Shown here piece by piece: positions 1 to 8,294 of a DNA stretch of 64,000 nucleotides. Source of the stretch: Adlercreutzia caecimuris B7 (GTDB taxonomy: Bacteria; Actinomycetota; Coriobacteriia; Coriobacteriales; Eggerthellaceae); the NCBI RefSeq assembly GCF_000403355.2, contig NZ_KE159646.1:1392258-1456257 (forward strand), given 5' to 3'. Below the pieces are notes generated by a model. The model made no database searches, was not told the DNA's origin, and worked only from the letters and a program-made list of their open reading frames with translations. The position numbers were made by a program, and so were the translations under genes. The number at the start of each line of letters is the position of its first letter. The first letter of the stretch is position 1.

Positions 1-419
1 CCCGGCGAGAGCGCGGCGACCTCGGCCCGCGTCAGCTTAGGCGCACCCTTGCCCCCGGCCACGCCGAGCTTCGTGCGCACCACGTACAGGAACAGCGCCG
101 CAGCGGCCACACCGAGCAGATAGCCCCACAGAAAGCCGCCCGTCGGGCCGGCCAGCACGCCGATGCCCCCGCGCATGCCCGAGAACACCGGCACGCCCAC
201 GGCCCCTAAAAGCAGGTATCCCGCAATGGAGGCAATGGCCTCCTTGGGTGAGAGCACCACCACGGCGAAGGTGACGGCGAACATCTGCAGCGTGAAGGGA
301 ATCGGCCCCAAGGGCACCGTCACCCAAGCCGAGACGGCGATAATGGCGATCGCGAGGCCCACGAAGGCCACGGAGCGCGTGCGCGCGGAAGCGCTCGTTT
401 TCGTACGTACTGTTTCCAT
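1..419 (-). CDS. bioY: Biotin transporter BioY, 3' end outside window
   Basis: Read from an ATG at 419 leftward to the window edge, this frame gives about 139 residues of a very hydrophobic protein. It contains LGPIPFTLQMFAVTFA, a GYLLLGAVGVPVFSG stretch and a LAGPTGGFLWGYLLG stretch, which are hallmarks of BioY, the substrate-binding S component of energy-coupling-factor biotin uptake in the inner membrane. The family is usually about 180-200 residues, so the C-terminus lies beyond position 1. The start has a GGAGAAGT ribosome site just upstream on the minus strand. A long palindrome lies 95 bases upstream of the start. The biotin ligase BirA is encoded three genes upstream on the same strand, which fits a biotin role. 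Function is inferred from family motifs. Confidence 0.88.
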   Translation of the reverse strand, partial: METVRTKTSASARTRSVAFVGLAIAIIAVSAWVTVPLGPIPFTLQMFAVTFAVVVLSPKEAIASIAGYLLLGAVGVPVFSGMRGGIGVLAGPTGGFLWGYLLGVAAAALFLYVVRTKLGVAGGKGAPKLTRAEVAALSP

Positions 420-513
420 AGTACTTCTCCTTTCGACAACAAGGAGATACTACGGCACGGCTTTGGAAGCCTCGCACGCGTTCCGCCCAAAGCGGCCAGA
501 GGCATATGATTCA

Positions 514-543
514 ATAGTTTTTGTGCAACTGCACTAAAACTAT
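514..543. promoter_or_regulatory. 14-2-14 palindrome upstream of bioY
   Basis: Left arm 514-527 (ATAGTTTTTGTGCA) and right arm 530-543 pair at 13 of 14 positions around a 2-base centre. It lies between the end of the MATE gene and the bioY start. There is no T-run suited to a terminator for the minus strand, so an operator is more likely. It does not resemble the usual BirA box or the BioR or BioQ sites I know of. Confidence 0.55.
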
Positions 544-597
544 CGCGCGTCCGTTATGCGAGCCGGTGCGCGACCCGTGTCCTGCAGGGCGGCTTTT

Positions 598-2133
598 CTA
601 CCGTGCGTACTTGCGAGCAAGGCGACGCAGACGCACCATTTCCCAACCGATGAACAAGGCCGTGGTGAAAATGGAGAGGAAATCGGCAATGGGCATGGCG
701 AACAGAAGCGCATCCAGGCCATTGTACTGGGGCGCCACGGCAGGCAGCCACAACGGGATGACGTACAGAAGCGGCAGCAAAAACAGGATCTGGCGCGTCA
801 GCGTGAGGAAGATCGACCTCGCTGGCTGACCGGTGGCCTGGAAGTAGTTCGCGCTCACGATCTGGAAGCCGACGAAGGGCAGCATGAGGAACTGCAGGTG
901 TATGGCGAAGGCCGTGAAGTCCACCAAGCCATCGTGCTTGATACCGAACGCATGGGCAATGGGCGCGGCGAACAACTGCACGAGAGCGAACATGAGCAGC
1001 GAGATGGCCGTGGCCGCGCCAATGCCGTACCACAGCGTCTTGCGCACGCGATCCACCTTGTGAGCGCCGTAATTGAAGCCGAGCAGCGGCTGCAGGGCGA
1101 TGGATATGCCCACGAGCGGCATGATGGAGAACTGCGCGATGCGCTGCACCACGCCGATGGTGGCAAGCGCATCGTCGGCACCGATAGGCGAGAGGGCGCC
1201 GTACTTCACCAACTGGAAGTTCAGCACGAAATTCACCGCCGCCATGCCGGCCTGCACGCAAAAGCTCGGGAAACCGTAGGCCACGATGGTGCCGTCCATG
1301 CGCGGGCGCAGCCCCATAGTGGACAGGCGCAGGCGCATAGGCACGTCGGCCCGACCGCAGAAGTACCACAGTACCGCCACGCAAGAGCAGCCCCAGCCGA
1401 GCACGGTGGCAAGGCCGCTGCCCGCTACACCCCAACCGAGCATGATGACGAACAGGAAGTTGAAGGCCACCGAGCTCACCAGACCGATGACCATAGTGCC
1501 GAGGGCTCGGTTGGGTGCCCCGCACGTGCGGATGAAATTGTTCACGCCCAGGCCGATGCATTGCAAAATGAAACCCGTGCAGATGATCTGGATGAACACC
1601 GTGGCGTGCGGGCGCACCTCGTCGGTGGCGCTCGAAAGGCTCAGCAGCCAATCGGTGGAGGCGGGAAACCATCCCAAAAAGGCCACGATCACGGCCATAA
1701 CGAGACTGAGCGACACCACGTTGCCGAGCACGCGCTCGGCCTCCTCCCGCTTGCCCTCGCCCAAGCGAAGTGCGGCCAGCGCGTTGCCGCCGTTGCCCAC
1801 GAGCATGGCGATGGCCATGAACACCACCATGATGGGATTGGCCACCGTCATGGCCGAAAGGCCGATCTCCCCCACGGCGTGGCCCAAAAACACCGAGTCG
1901 ATGATGGCGTAGGAGCCGTTGATGAGCATGCCTACCACCGACGGAATAGCGAACTCCAAGATAAGCTTCGGAATGGAGGCGGAACCCATGCGCAGCACCT
2001 TGTCGTCGGCTGCCGAACGCGCCTCCAGCTTCTCGCCGCGCGGGGCGGAACCGCCCGCAGCGCCACCCTCTTTCCCCTGTGGGGAGAAGTGTCGGGCATC
2101 GTCGGGTTCTCGGCTCGTATGCTGCTCAGTCAT
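598..2133 (-). CDS. MATE family efflux transporter
   Basis: A 511-residue integral membrane protein with about twelve hydrophobic segments. After an unusual hydrophilic N-terminus of about 45 residues it reads PKLILEFAIPSVVGMLINGSY, the first membrane helix of MATE (multidrug and toxin extrusion) antiporters. It ends with a basic cytoplasmic tail. MATE proteins export cationic drugs or metabolites in exchange for Na+ or H+; the substrate cannot be read from sequence. The gene follows birA by about 40 bases on the same strand and may be the last member of the ftsH-folPK-birA run. The N-terminal tail is Glu/Gly/Ala-rich, and a later methionine near residue 49 (RMGSASIPKL) is a possible alternative start. 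Confidence 0.9.
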   Translation of the reverse strand: MTEQHTSREPDDARHFSPQGKEGGAAGGSAPRGEKLEARSAADDKVLRMGSASIPKLILEFAIPSVVGMLINGSYAIIDSVFLGHAVGEIGLSAMTVANPIMVVFMAIAMLVGNGGNALAALRLGEGKREEAERVLGNVVSLSLVMAVIVAFLGWFPASTDWLLSLSSATDEVRPHATVFIQIICTGFILQCIGLGVNNFIRTCGAPNRALGTMVIGLVSSVAFNFLFVIMLGWGVAGSGLATVLGWGCSCVAVLWYFCGRADVPMRLRLSTMGLRPRMDGTIVAYGFPSFCVQAGMAAVNFVLNFQLVKYGALSPIGADDALATIGVVQRIAQFSIMPLVGISIALQPLLGFNYGAHKVDRVRKTLWYGIGAATAISLLMFALVQLFAAPIAHAFGIKHDGLVDFTAFAIHLQFLMLPFVGFQIVSANYFQATGQPARSIFLTLTRQILFLLPLLYVIPLWLPAVAPQYNGLDALLFAMPIADFLSIFTTALFIGWEMVRLRRLARKYAR

Positions 2134-2174
2134 GAATCGTGCCTTTCCTCATAAACCGAGCGCTATTGTAATCC

Positions 2175-3020
2175 TTACGGCAGCGGGATGACGTGGGCTT
2201 CGCCGGAGGACACGGGTACGATGCGGTCGGCGGCACGTACCAGTAGGCGACCGCGCTCGTCCACGCCGACCCCCTCGCCTTCCACCATGGTCTCGCCCGA
2301 GGCGTTCTCGATGCGCAGGCGGCGGCCGTCGAGGAACGATACCGCGCCGTAGCTGGCCAGCGACGGTTGGAAGCCCAGCTCGCGCCAGCGGCCGTAGTTC
2401 ACGAGCACGCGGGCGAGCACCTCGCGCTGCACGTCGGTGATGACCTCCTCGCGCCGCGCGGCGCGCTCGTCTTCGGGCAGTGCCTCCACCACCTGGGTCA
2501 GCGTCGTGCCCCGTGGCGCATCTGCGTCGGGGGCGGCCATGAGATCGGTCATGTACTCGGGAACGTTGCGCCCCTCCACAGGCTGGGCGATCTCGGGCGG
2601 GAACACGTTGATGCCGATGCCCACGCACACCCCGCCCCCGCAGGCCTCGAGCGAGATACCGCAGAGCTTGCGGTACTCGTCGCCGCGGTTGCATTCGGCG
2701 GGCATGTACACCACGTCGTTGGGCCACTTCAGCTGAATGCCATCCTCGAAGAGCGGCGCCGCCATCGCGGCGAGTGCCCGCTGCACCGACAGCCCCACCA
2801 CCAGGCTCAAGGTGGCAAGGCCCGCACCGGCGACATCGGGCCGCAGCAGAAGCGACATGTACAGACCGCCCTCGGGGCTGTCCCAGAAACGGCCCTGGCG
2901 ACCATAACCGCTCAGCTGACGGCGCGCACGGACGACGAGCCCCTCCGCTTTGCCTTCGCGCAGGGCGTTCTTCACCAATTCATTGGTCGAGACGACCTCG
3001 TCAACTACGGTGAGCTTCAT
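2175..3020 (-). CDS. birA: Biotin--protein ligase, catalytic domain only
   Basis: 281 residues. It attaches biotin to a lysine of biotin-dependent carboxylases through biotinyl-5'-AMP in the cytoplasm. Motifs seen are the biotin/ATP loop GYGRQGRFW (about 38-46), KWPNDV (98-103), a lysine in RKLCGI (about 117-121) and GIGINV (134-139). The C-terminal small domain carries GEGVGVDERGRLLV. The protein begins directly with the catalytic domain, so the N-terminal winged helix of bifunctional BirA repressors is absent and this enzyme should not regulate transcription. Its ATG follows the TAA stop of folPK with no gap (TAAATG), suggesting translational coupling. The presence of bioY nearby suggests the cell scavenges biotin. 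Confidence 0.93.
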   Translation of the reverse strand: MKLTVVDEVVSTNELVKNALREGKAEGLVVRARRQLSGYGRQGRFWDSPEGGLYMSLLLRPDVAGAGLATLSLVVGLSVQRALAAMAAPLFEDGIQLKWPNDVVYMPAECNRGDEYRKLCGISLEACGGGVCVGIGINVFPPEIAQPVEGRNVPEYMTDLMAAPDADAPRGTTLTQVVEALPEDERAARREEVITDVQREVLARVLVNYGRWRELGFQPSLASYGAVSFLDGRRLRIENASGETMVEGEGVGVDERGRLLVRAADRIVPVSSGEAHVIPLP

Positions 3021-4334
3021 TTACAATCGCCTCGCTTTCCCGACGCGCGCTTCTTCCGGGATCGCGCCCACAGCGGTGCCGTCGGCCAAATCCCATCCCG
3101 GTAAAATGTCCAACAGGGGCTTCACGACGAAATCGCGCTCGGCAGCACGCGGATGCGGCAGCGTGAGCTCGTCGTCGGAGGCCACATACATTTGGTAGTC
3201 CACGATATCGATGTCCAAGGTGCGCGGACCGTTTTCGACGGTGCGCACGCGACCGAGCGAGTTCTCGATGCCGTGCAAATAGCCGAGCAGCTCCTTGGGC
3301 GGCAGCCCGCTGCGCAAAAGCACCACCGTGTTCACGAAGCTATCCTGGTCCTCGAAGTAGGCCGGCTCGCTCTCGTAGAAGGGCGCCATGTCGATGATCT
3401 GGGTATCGGGCAGGCTGCACAGCTGGCCGACGGCAAGATTGATCTGGGCGATCTTCGCCTCGGTCTCCTCGCCGGGCTCGGCCACGAGCGCCACGTTGGA
3501 GCCAAGGCCCAAAACAACGGCGGGTCGCAGGTCCTTCAGGGCCGCGACGGTCATGGCCACGTTATGCGTGCGTACCACCGAGGCCCCCAGCTCGCAGGCG
3601 AGCAACGCCTCGGCCGCCGAGGCCACATCGCGCTCGCGCGGTTCCTCGATTTTGTAGGCGTAGCCCACGTAGCTCTTGCGCGAGGCGGCCACCATCACCG
3701 GATAGCCCAGATGCACGAGCTCGTGCAGGTTGCGCATGAGCTCGATGGTCTGCTTGGGAGTTTTCCCGAAGCCGGGACCCGGATCGATGCAAATGCGCGA
3801 GCGATCGACGCCGGCTGCCTCCAGGACGCGGGCTTGCTCGGCCAGGTAATCGCGCACCTCGGCCACCACATCTTCATAGGATGGATCGACTTGCATGGTC
3901 TTCGGCTCGCCGGCCATGTGCATGACCACGCACCCGCAGCCGCTCTTAGCCACCACGTCCACCATGGCCGCATCACGAAATCCCGACACATCGTTCACAA
4001 CGGAAGCGCCTGCCGCCAGAGCGCGCTTTGCCACCTCGGCGTGGCGCGTGTCCACCGACACACACAACTCACGCTCGGCAAGCGCGGCGATCACGCCGCC
4101 GATGCGCTCCCACTCCGTCTCGGCATCTACCGGATCGGAGCCGGGTCGGGTCGATTCGCCGCCCACGTCGATAATGGACGCACCCTCGCGTACCATCGCG
4201 AGAGCGCGCTCGATGGCCGCCGCATCATCGGCAAACTGTCCGCCGTCGGAAAACGAATCCGGCGTCATATTCAATATGCCCATGATAATGGGCGTTGAGG
4301 TATCGAAGTCGAAACGACCGCAGTGCCATATCAT
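3021..4334 (-). CDS. folP-folK: Fused dihydropteroate synthase / HPPK (FolP-FolK)
   Basis: 437 residues combining two consecutive folate enzymes. Residues about 15-275 are dihydropteroate synthase (pterin diphosphate + p-aminobenzoate), with MGILNMTPDSFSDGG at 18-32 and GGESTRPGSDP from about 59. Residues about 278-437 are 6-hydroxymethyl-7,8-dihydropterin pyrophosphokinase, with a GLGSNVA loop and GPRTLDIDIV. The domain order places the second step of the pathway before the first. Both active sites look intact. It lies 88 bases downstream of ftsH and abuts birA. The folE and folB steps are not next to it. A strong hairpin covers the upstream region and ends two bases before the start codon. 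Confidence 0.95.
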   Translation of the reverse strand: MIWHCGRFDFDTSTPIIMGILNMTPDSFSDGGQFADDAAAIERALAMVREGASIIDVGGESTRPGSDPVDAETEWERIGGVIAALAERELCVSVDTRHAEVAKRALAAGASVVNDVSGFRDAAMVDVVAKSGCGCVVMHMAGEPKTMQVDPSYEDVVAEVRDYLAEQARVLEAAGVDRSRICIDPGPGFGKTPKQTIELMRNLHELVHLGYPVMVAASRKSYVGYAYKIEEPRERDVASAAEALLACELGASVVRTHNVAMTVAALKDLRPAVVLGLGSNVALVAEPGEETEAKIAQINLAVGQLCSLPDTQIIDMAPFYESEPAYFEDQDSFVNTVVLLRSGLPPKELLGYLHGIENSLGRVRTVENGPRTLDIDIVDYQMYVASDDELTLPHPRAAERDFVVKPLLDILPGWDLADGTAVGAIPEEARVGKARRL

Positions 4335-4336
4335 AC

Positions 4337-4401
4337 GTTGAGGGTCTCTCTTCCGTCAGCCAGCCTAAAAGGCAAGTGTAACGGTAGGAGAGACCCTCAA
4401 C
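4337..4401 (-). promoter_or_regulatory. Long stem-loop in the ftsH-folPK spacer
   Basis: A perfect 14-bp inverted repeat (4337-4350 GTTGAGGGTCTCTC with 4388-4401) encloses further nested pairing: CCGT 4353-4356 with ACGG 4381-4384, and GCCT with AGGC closing an AAA loop. On the minus strand the 3' arm holds the only purine-rich ribosome-site candidate and ends two bases before the folPK start. It could be a translational control element, an RNA-processing site between ftsH and folPK, or an attenuator; there is no U-run. Confidence 0.55.
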
Positions 4402-4422
4402 AACTGCGTTTCTGCGAAAGGT

Positions 4423-6747
4423 CTATTCGCCCTTCTTATTCGGGTCGGGGGCATCGGCGGTAGAGTCCGCCGCATCCTCGCGGTCGATCGCGGCGTTCAC
4501 CTCGGCCTGATCGGGCATATCGGCGCGATCGGCATCCTCGGCGGCCTTGCGGTACGGGGCGTTCGGATCCTGGTCGCCCGGCTCCACCGGCGCTTCGCGC
4601 CAGTGCGGGTCGACCAAGGTCTCGCCCGCATCGGACGTGCCGGCCGCATCGGTCTGGGCGCCTTCCGCGTTGCCCTGGGCCGCGAGCAGCTCGGCATCCT
4701 TGGCGCGGGCAGCGGCCTCCTCGGCCTCCTTCGCAGCGATAATCTCATCCTCGCGGGCCAGGTACTCGTCCCACTTGTTGTCAAGCAGGGCCTCGCAGGC
4801 CTCGCCCTCCACGGTCTCGCGCTCCAGAAGCACGCTGGCCATGAGATCCATCTGGTCGGCGTGGTCGGCAAGGATCTTGTGGGCCCGATCGTGGGCCTCC
4901 TTCATGATCTTGGCCACTTCCTCGTCGATACGGCGGGCCGTCTCCTCGGAGTAGTCCTGGGTGTTGCCGTAGTCGCGGCCCAGGAATACCTCGTGGTTGG
5001 GCTGGCCGAACACCTGGGTGCCAAGGGGGCTCATGCCGTACTGGGTGACGATGGCCCGGGCCATCTTGCTCGCGCGCTCCAGGTCGTTGGAGGCGCCCGT
5101 GGTCACGTCGTCGCAGAAGATCTCCTCGGCCACGCGGCCGCCCATGAACACCGCCAGCTCGTCTTTCATCTCGGAAAGCGAGTTTAAGACCTTGTCCTCA
5201 TCGGGAATGGACAGCGTGTAGCCGAGGGCCCGCCCACGGGAGATGATCGAGATCTTGTGCACTGGATCGGCGTGATCGAGCAGATGCCCCACCAGGGCAT
5301 GGCCGCTCTCGTGGTAGGCGATGGTATGCTTGGTCTTCTCGTTCATCACGCGGCCCTTGCGCTCCGGACCGGCAATGACGCGCTCCATGGACTCGCTCAC
5401 CTCGCGCATGGTGATGATCTTCTTGCCGCGGCGGGCGGTGAGCAGGGCCGACTCGTTCATGAGGTTGGCCAGATCGGCGCCGGTGAATCCCGGGGTGATC
5501 TTCGCGATCTTGCTCAGGTCCACATCCGACCCGATGGGCTTGTCCTTGGCATGCACCGTGAGAATCTTCTCGCGGCCCCTCACGTCGGGGGTGTCCACCA
5601 CGATCTGGCGGTCGAAGCGGCCAGGGCGCAACAGCGCCGGATCGAGCACGTCGGCGCGGTTCGTGGCGGCGATGAGCACCACCGAGTCGTTGGACTCGAA
5701 GCCGTCCATTTCCACAAGCAGCTGGTTCAGCGTCTGCTCGCGCTCGTCGTGACCGCCGCCGAGACCCGTGCCGCGCTGACGGCCCACCGCGTCGATCTCG
5801 TCGATGAAGATGATAGCCGGAGCCGCATCCTTGGCCTGCTGGAACAGATCGCGCACGCGGGAGGCGCCCACACCCACGAACATTTCCACGAAGTCGGAAC
5901 CGGAAATGCTGAAGAAGGGCACGCCCGCCTCGCCGGCCACAGCACGAGCCAAGAGCGTCTTGCCGGTGCCCGGAGGGCCCACGAGCAAACAGCCGCGGGG
6001 TATCTTCGCACCCATGGACTGGTACTTCGCCGGATTCGCCAGGAAGTCCTTGATCTCCTGCATCTCCTCCACAGCCTCATCGACGCCGGCCACGTCCGAG
6101 AACTTCACGTCGGGGCGCTCCTCGGCGGCCTTCTTCGTCTTGGCCTTGCCGAAGTTCATCTGGGAGTTGTTGGCCTGCTGCATCTTGAAGAAAAAGAAGA
6201 ATAGCAGGCCGCCGATGATGAGAATGGGCAGCAGCGTGGCGAAGATCTCCAGGAACGGGCTCGGCAGCGTCACCTGGTAGGACACGTCCGGATGAGCGGC
6301 CAGAAGCTCGCCGAGAGAATCGCTGCCCACGTAGGTGGAGGTGTAGTTGTGTTCCTTGCCCAGGGTGGCCGGCTCAAGGGTGGTAGTGCCCACGCCGGCA
6401 AGCGTCTTGCCCTCGGGGTTCTTCTCGGTGGACACGAGCGCATTCATAGCGTCGAAGGCGCCGTTGAAGGCCTCGGCGGCCTCGGCTCCGGCGGTGACGG
6501 CCGGGAAGTAGGCGCCCGATACCGTGTAGTCTCCAGCCGAGTAGGTGACCGATTTCACGCGGCCCTGTTCCACGGCCTGGGTGAACTCGGAGGTGATGAG
6601 CTGATCGGTAACCGTCGCGCCCGTCGCGCCCGTGCGCATGAACTGACTGCCCACGAAAAACGCCACAGCCAGAAGAATGATGACCATGACCATGGTGGTG
6701 CGGGACGACGATGAGGGGGTCGGAATTTTCGGATTGTTGTCTGCCAT
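4423..6747 (-). CDS. ftsH: ATP-dependent zinc metalloprotease FtsH
   Basis: 774 residues. A hexameric membrane protease that extracts and degrades misfolded membrane and regulatory proteins. Seen: TM1 about 18-36, an extracytoplasmic domain, TM2 about 168-188 (ending in a run of phenylalanines), Walker A GPPGTGKT 257-264, Walker B FIDEID 314-319, second region of homology with [13 protein letters not shown], and the zinc site HESGH 479-483. The C-terminal ~110 residues form a long acidic Ala/Glu/Asp-rich tail, longer than in Escherichia coli FtsH. It follows hpt by about 15 bases. The tilS-hpt-ftsH order is conserved in many Gram-positive bacteria, but here tilS is displaced by an inserted reductase module. 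Confidence 0.97.
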   Translation of the reverse strand: MADNNPKIPTPSSSSRTTMVMVIILLAVAFFVGSQFMRTGATGATVTDQLITSEFTQAVEQGRVKSVTYSAGDYTVSGAYFPAVTAGAEAAEAFNGAFDAMNALVSTEKNPEGKTLAGVGTTTLEPATLGKEHNYTSTYVGSDSLGELLAAHPDVSYQVTLPSPFLEIFATLLPILIIGGLLFFFFFKMQQANNSQMNFGKAKTKKAAEERPDVKFSDVAGVDEAVEEMQEIKDFLANPAKYQSMGAKIPRGCLLVGPPGTGKTLLARAVAGEAGVPFFSISGSDFVEMFVGVGASRVRDLFQQAKDAAPAIIFIDEIDAVGRQRGTGLGGGHDEREQTLNQLLVEMDGFESNDSVVLIAATNRADVLDPALLRPGRFDRQIVVDTPDVRGREKILTVHAKDKPIGSDVDLSKIAKITPGFTGADLANLMNESALLTARRGKKIITMREVSESMERVIAGPERKGRVMNEKTKHTIAYHESGHALVGHLLDHADPVHKISIISRGRALGYTLSIPDEDKVLNSLSEMKDELAVFMGGRVAEEIFCDDVTTGASNDLERASKMARAIVTQYGMSPLGTQVFGQPNHEVFLGRDYGNTQDYSEETARRIDEEVAKIMKEAHDRAHKILADHADQMDLMASVLLERETVEGEACEALLDNKWDEYLAREDEIIAAKEAEEAAARAKDAELLAAQGNAEGAQTDAAGTSDAGETLVDPHWREAPVEPGDQDPNAPYRKAAEDADRADMPDQAEVNAAIDREDAADSTADAPDPNKKGE

Positions 6748-6762
6748 AGTTGGTTTCTGCCT

Positions 6763-7311
6763 TTACTGGTAGATCTCGGGCTTCAGAACGCCGATGTAGG
6801 GAAGGTTGCGGTAACGCTCGGCATAGTCGAGGCCGTAGCCGACAATGAACTTGTCGGGGCAGGTGAAGCCGACATAGCGGCACGGGATATCGGCCTGGTT
6901 CTCCGTGTTCTTGCGCATGAGCGCCGCCACGGTCATGGAGGCCGGACCGCGCGACTCCAAGTTCTGCATCAGGTACTTCAGCGTGAGGCCCGAGTCGATG
7001 ATGTCCTCGGCGATGATGACGTGGCGACCGCGGATGTCGGTATTCAGATCCTTCAAAATGCGCACCACCCCGGAGCTCTTCACGCCGTTGCCGTAGGAGG
7101 ACACGGCCATGAAATCCACCTCGAGCGGCAAATCGATGGCCCGGATAAGATCGCAGGTGAACACCGCGCCGCCCCGCAGGATGGAGATGACCACAATGCC
7201 GTCGGAGCCGGCTACCCCAGCGTAGTCGCGGGTGATGGCCTCCCCCATCTCGCGCACGCGATCGGCGAGATCCTGCTCGGAGAAGTAAATCTCTGAAATG
7301 TCGTTATGCAC
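6763..7311 (-). CDS. hpt: Hypoxanthine phosphoribosyltransferase
   Basis: About 182 residues from a GTG at 7311. Salvages hypoxanthine and guanine to IMP and GMP with PRPP in the cytoplasm. The PRPP-binding signature IIAEDIIDSGLTL is present, as are SILRGGAVF near the N-terminus and the C-terminal GYGLDYAERYRNLPYIG. I chose 7311 because the family starts with [M]H(N/K)DI, here VHNDISEIYFSEQDL, and a GGAAGAAAG site lies upstream. An in-frame GTG at 7341 would add ten residues without a ribosome site. It precedes ftsH by about 15 bases. Confidence 0.93.
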   Translation of the reverse strand: MHNDISEIYFSEQDLADRVREMGEAITRDYAGVAGSDGIVVISILRGGAVFTCDLIRAIDLPLEVDFMAVSSYGNGVKSSGVVRILKDLNTDIRGRHVIIAEDIIDSGLTLKYLMQNLESRGPASMTVAALMRKNTENQADIPCRYVGFTCPDKFIVGYGLDYAERYRNLPYIGVLKPEIYQ

Positions 7312-7484
7312 GTGAGCTACTTTCTTCCACCGTCCGGCCACGAAGGCGCGGACATTCCCTAATCGCAGACCAGTGTACCAAAGACCTGAAAACGCACGCT
7401 CGCGATATGCGAACGCAACACAGTTGTTTCATTCAAGGAAGAAAGCGGAAGGCGGGGTGGATCGCCGTGGCATGCAAAAAGCCC

Positions 7485-7511
7485 GCCGCAAATCCGAAGA
7501 TCACGGCGGGC
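7485..7511 (-). terminator. Rho-independent terminator of the reductase operon
   Basis: GCCCGCCG (7491-7498) pairs with CGGCGGGC (7504-7511). On the minus strand the stem is followed by a T-run (the A-run just before 7491 on the plus strand). It sits 28 bases past the stop of the iron-sulfur gene and separates this module from hpt. Confidence 0.75.
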
Positions 7512-7538
7512 TCGAAGAGGGAGGGCGCGCGTCAATTC

Positions 7539-8261
7539 CTAGAAGGGCATAAGTTTGGACTTCTTTTCAGTCAGGGAGCGCTTCTCGGCTTCGGCTCGAA
7601 GCTCGGTCCACGTCTGAAGATGCTCGATCTCGTGCACCGGGCACACCTCGTCGCACTTGCCGCACATGATGCAGTTCCACAGCCCCTCCTGCACGGCCTG
7701 AACGATGCGATCGCCCTGATCAAGCGGATCGTAGTGGCGCAAGGCGATACCGATCATAGCCGCCGGACCGACGTAGTTCCCGCCTTCATCGAGGCTGTTC
7801 ACCGCTGGGCACATTGACTGGCAGCAGCCACATCGAGCGCACCACTCAAGCGGATCGACCTTGTTGAACACCTTCTCGTAGTCGATCGGCGCAATAGCCT
7901 CCTCATGCGAGATGGGAGTTGCACGAACGCGCTGCTCAACGCCAGAGATGCGATCATGGAAGCGTGTCTTGTCGACGACGAGATCACGGACGATGGGAAA
8001 CCCGGCAAGCGGCTCAATGAGCACATCCTCGTCCTTCATGGCCTTAGTGCACGCCGTGCACGACTCGCCGTTCACCATAACCGCGCAGCGCCCGCACACG
8101 CGCCCGCGACAGGAATAGTCAAAGGCAATCGGCTCGATATTCTCGTGGATATAGAGGATCGCCTTAAGCACTGTGAGATTCTCGGACATAGGCACATCGT
8201 AATCTTGCAGATACGGTTCGGAATCAACAGTCGGATCGTATTTTTGAATCGTGACTTTCAT
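7539..8261 (-). CDS. Fumarate reductase/succinate dehydrogenase-type iron-sulfur protein
   Basis: 240 residues. The N-terminal ferredoxin-like domain has CRGRVCGRC followed by further cysteines for a [2Fe-2S] cluster. The C-terminal half has CARCGCCQSMCP (about 142-153) and CIMCGKCDEVCP (about 198-209), typical of the [4Fe-4S] and [3Fe-4S] binding alpha-helical domain of SdhB/FrdB. It would pass electrons to the flavoprotein encoded 33 bases upstream on the same strand. A ribosome site AAGGAG precedes the ATG. No membrane-anchor cytochrome subunit is encoded nearby, so the electron source is unknown. It could serve a substrate other than fumarate. Confidence 0.9.
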   Translation of the reverse strand: MKVTIQKYDPTVDSEPYLQDYDVPMSENLTVLKAILYIHENIEPIAFDYSCRGRVCGRCAVMVNGESCTACTKAMKDEDVLIEPLAGFPIVRDLVVDKTRFHDRISGVEQRVRATPISHEEAIAPIDYEKVFNKVDPLEWCARCGCCQSMCPAVNSLDEGGNYVGPAAMIGIALRHYDPLDQGDRIVQAVQEGLWNCIMCGKCDEVCPVHEIEHLQTWTELRAEAEKRSLTEKKSKLMPF

Positions 8262-8294
8262 TGCGTCTCCTTCTTTCTCGCGCAGTGAGGTACG

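Noticed and set aside
514..543. Reading the palindrome as a terminator of the MATE gene
   Set aside because: There is no T-run on the minus strand after the stem, and the repeat is centred between two genes with a 2-base loop, too small for a hairpin terminator loop.
556..2154. 532-codon plus-strand frame with many His, Gln and Glu residues
   Set aside because: It is antisense to the MATE gene, has no ribosome site or family match, and its odd composition is what the opposite strand of a GC-rich membrane protein gene gives.
2367..3104. 245-codon plus-strand frame opposite birA
   Set aside because: Antisense to a well-supported gene; His/Gly/Ala-rich shadow without start signals.
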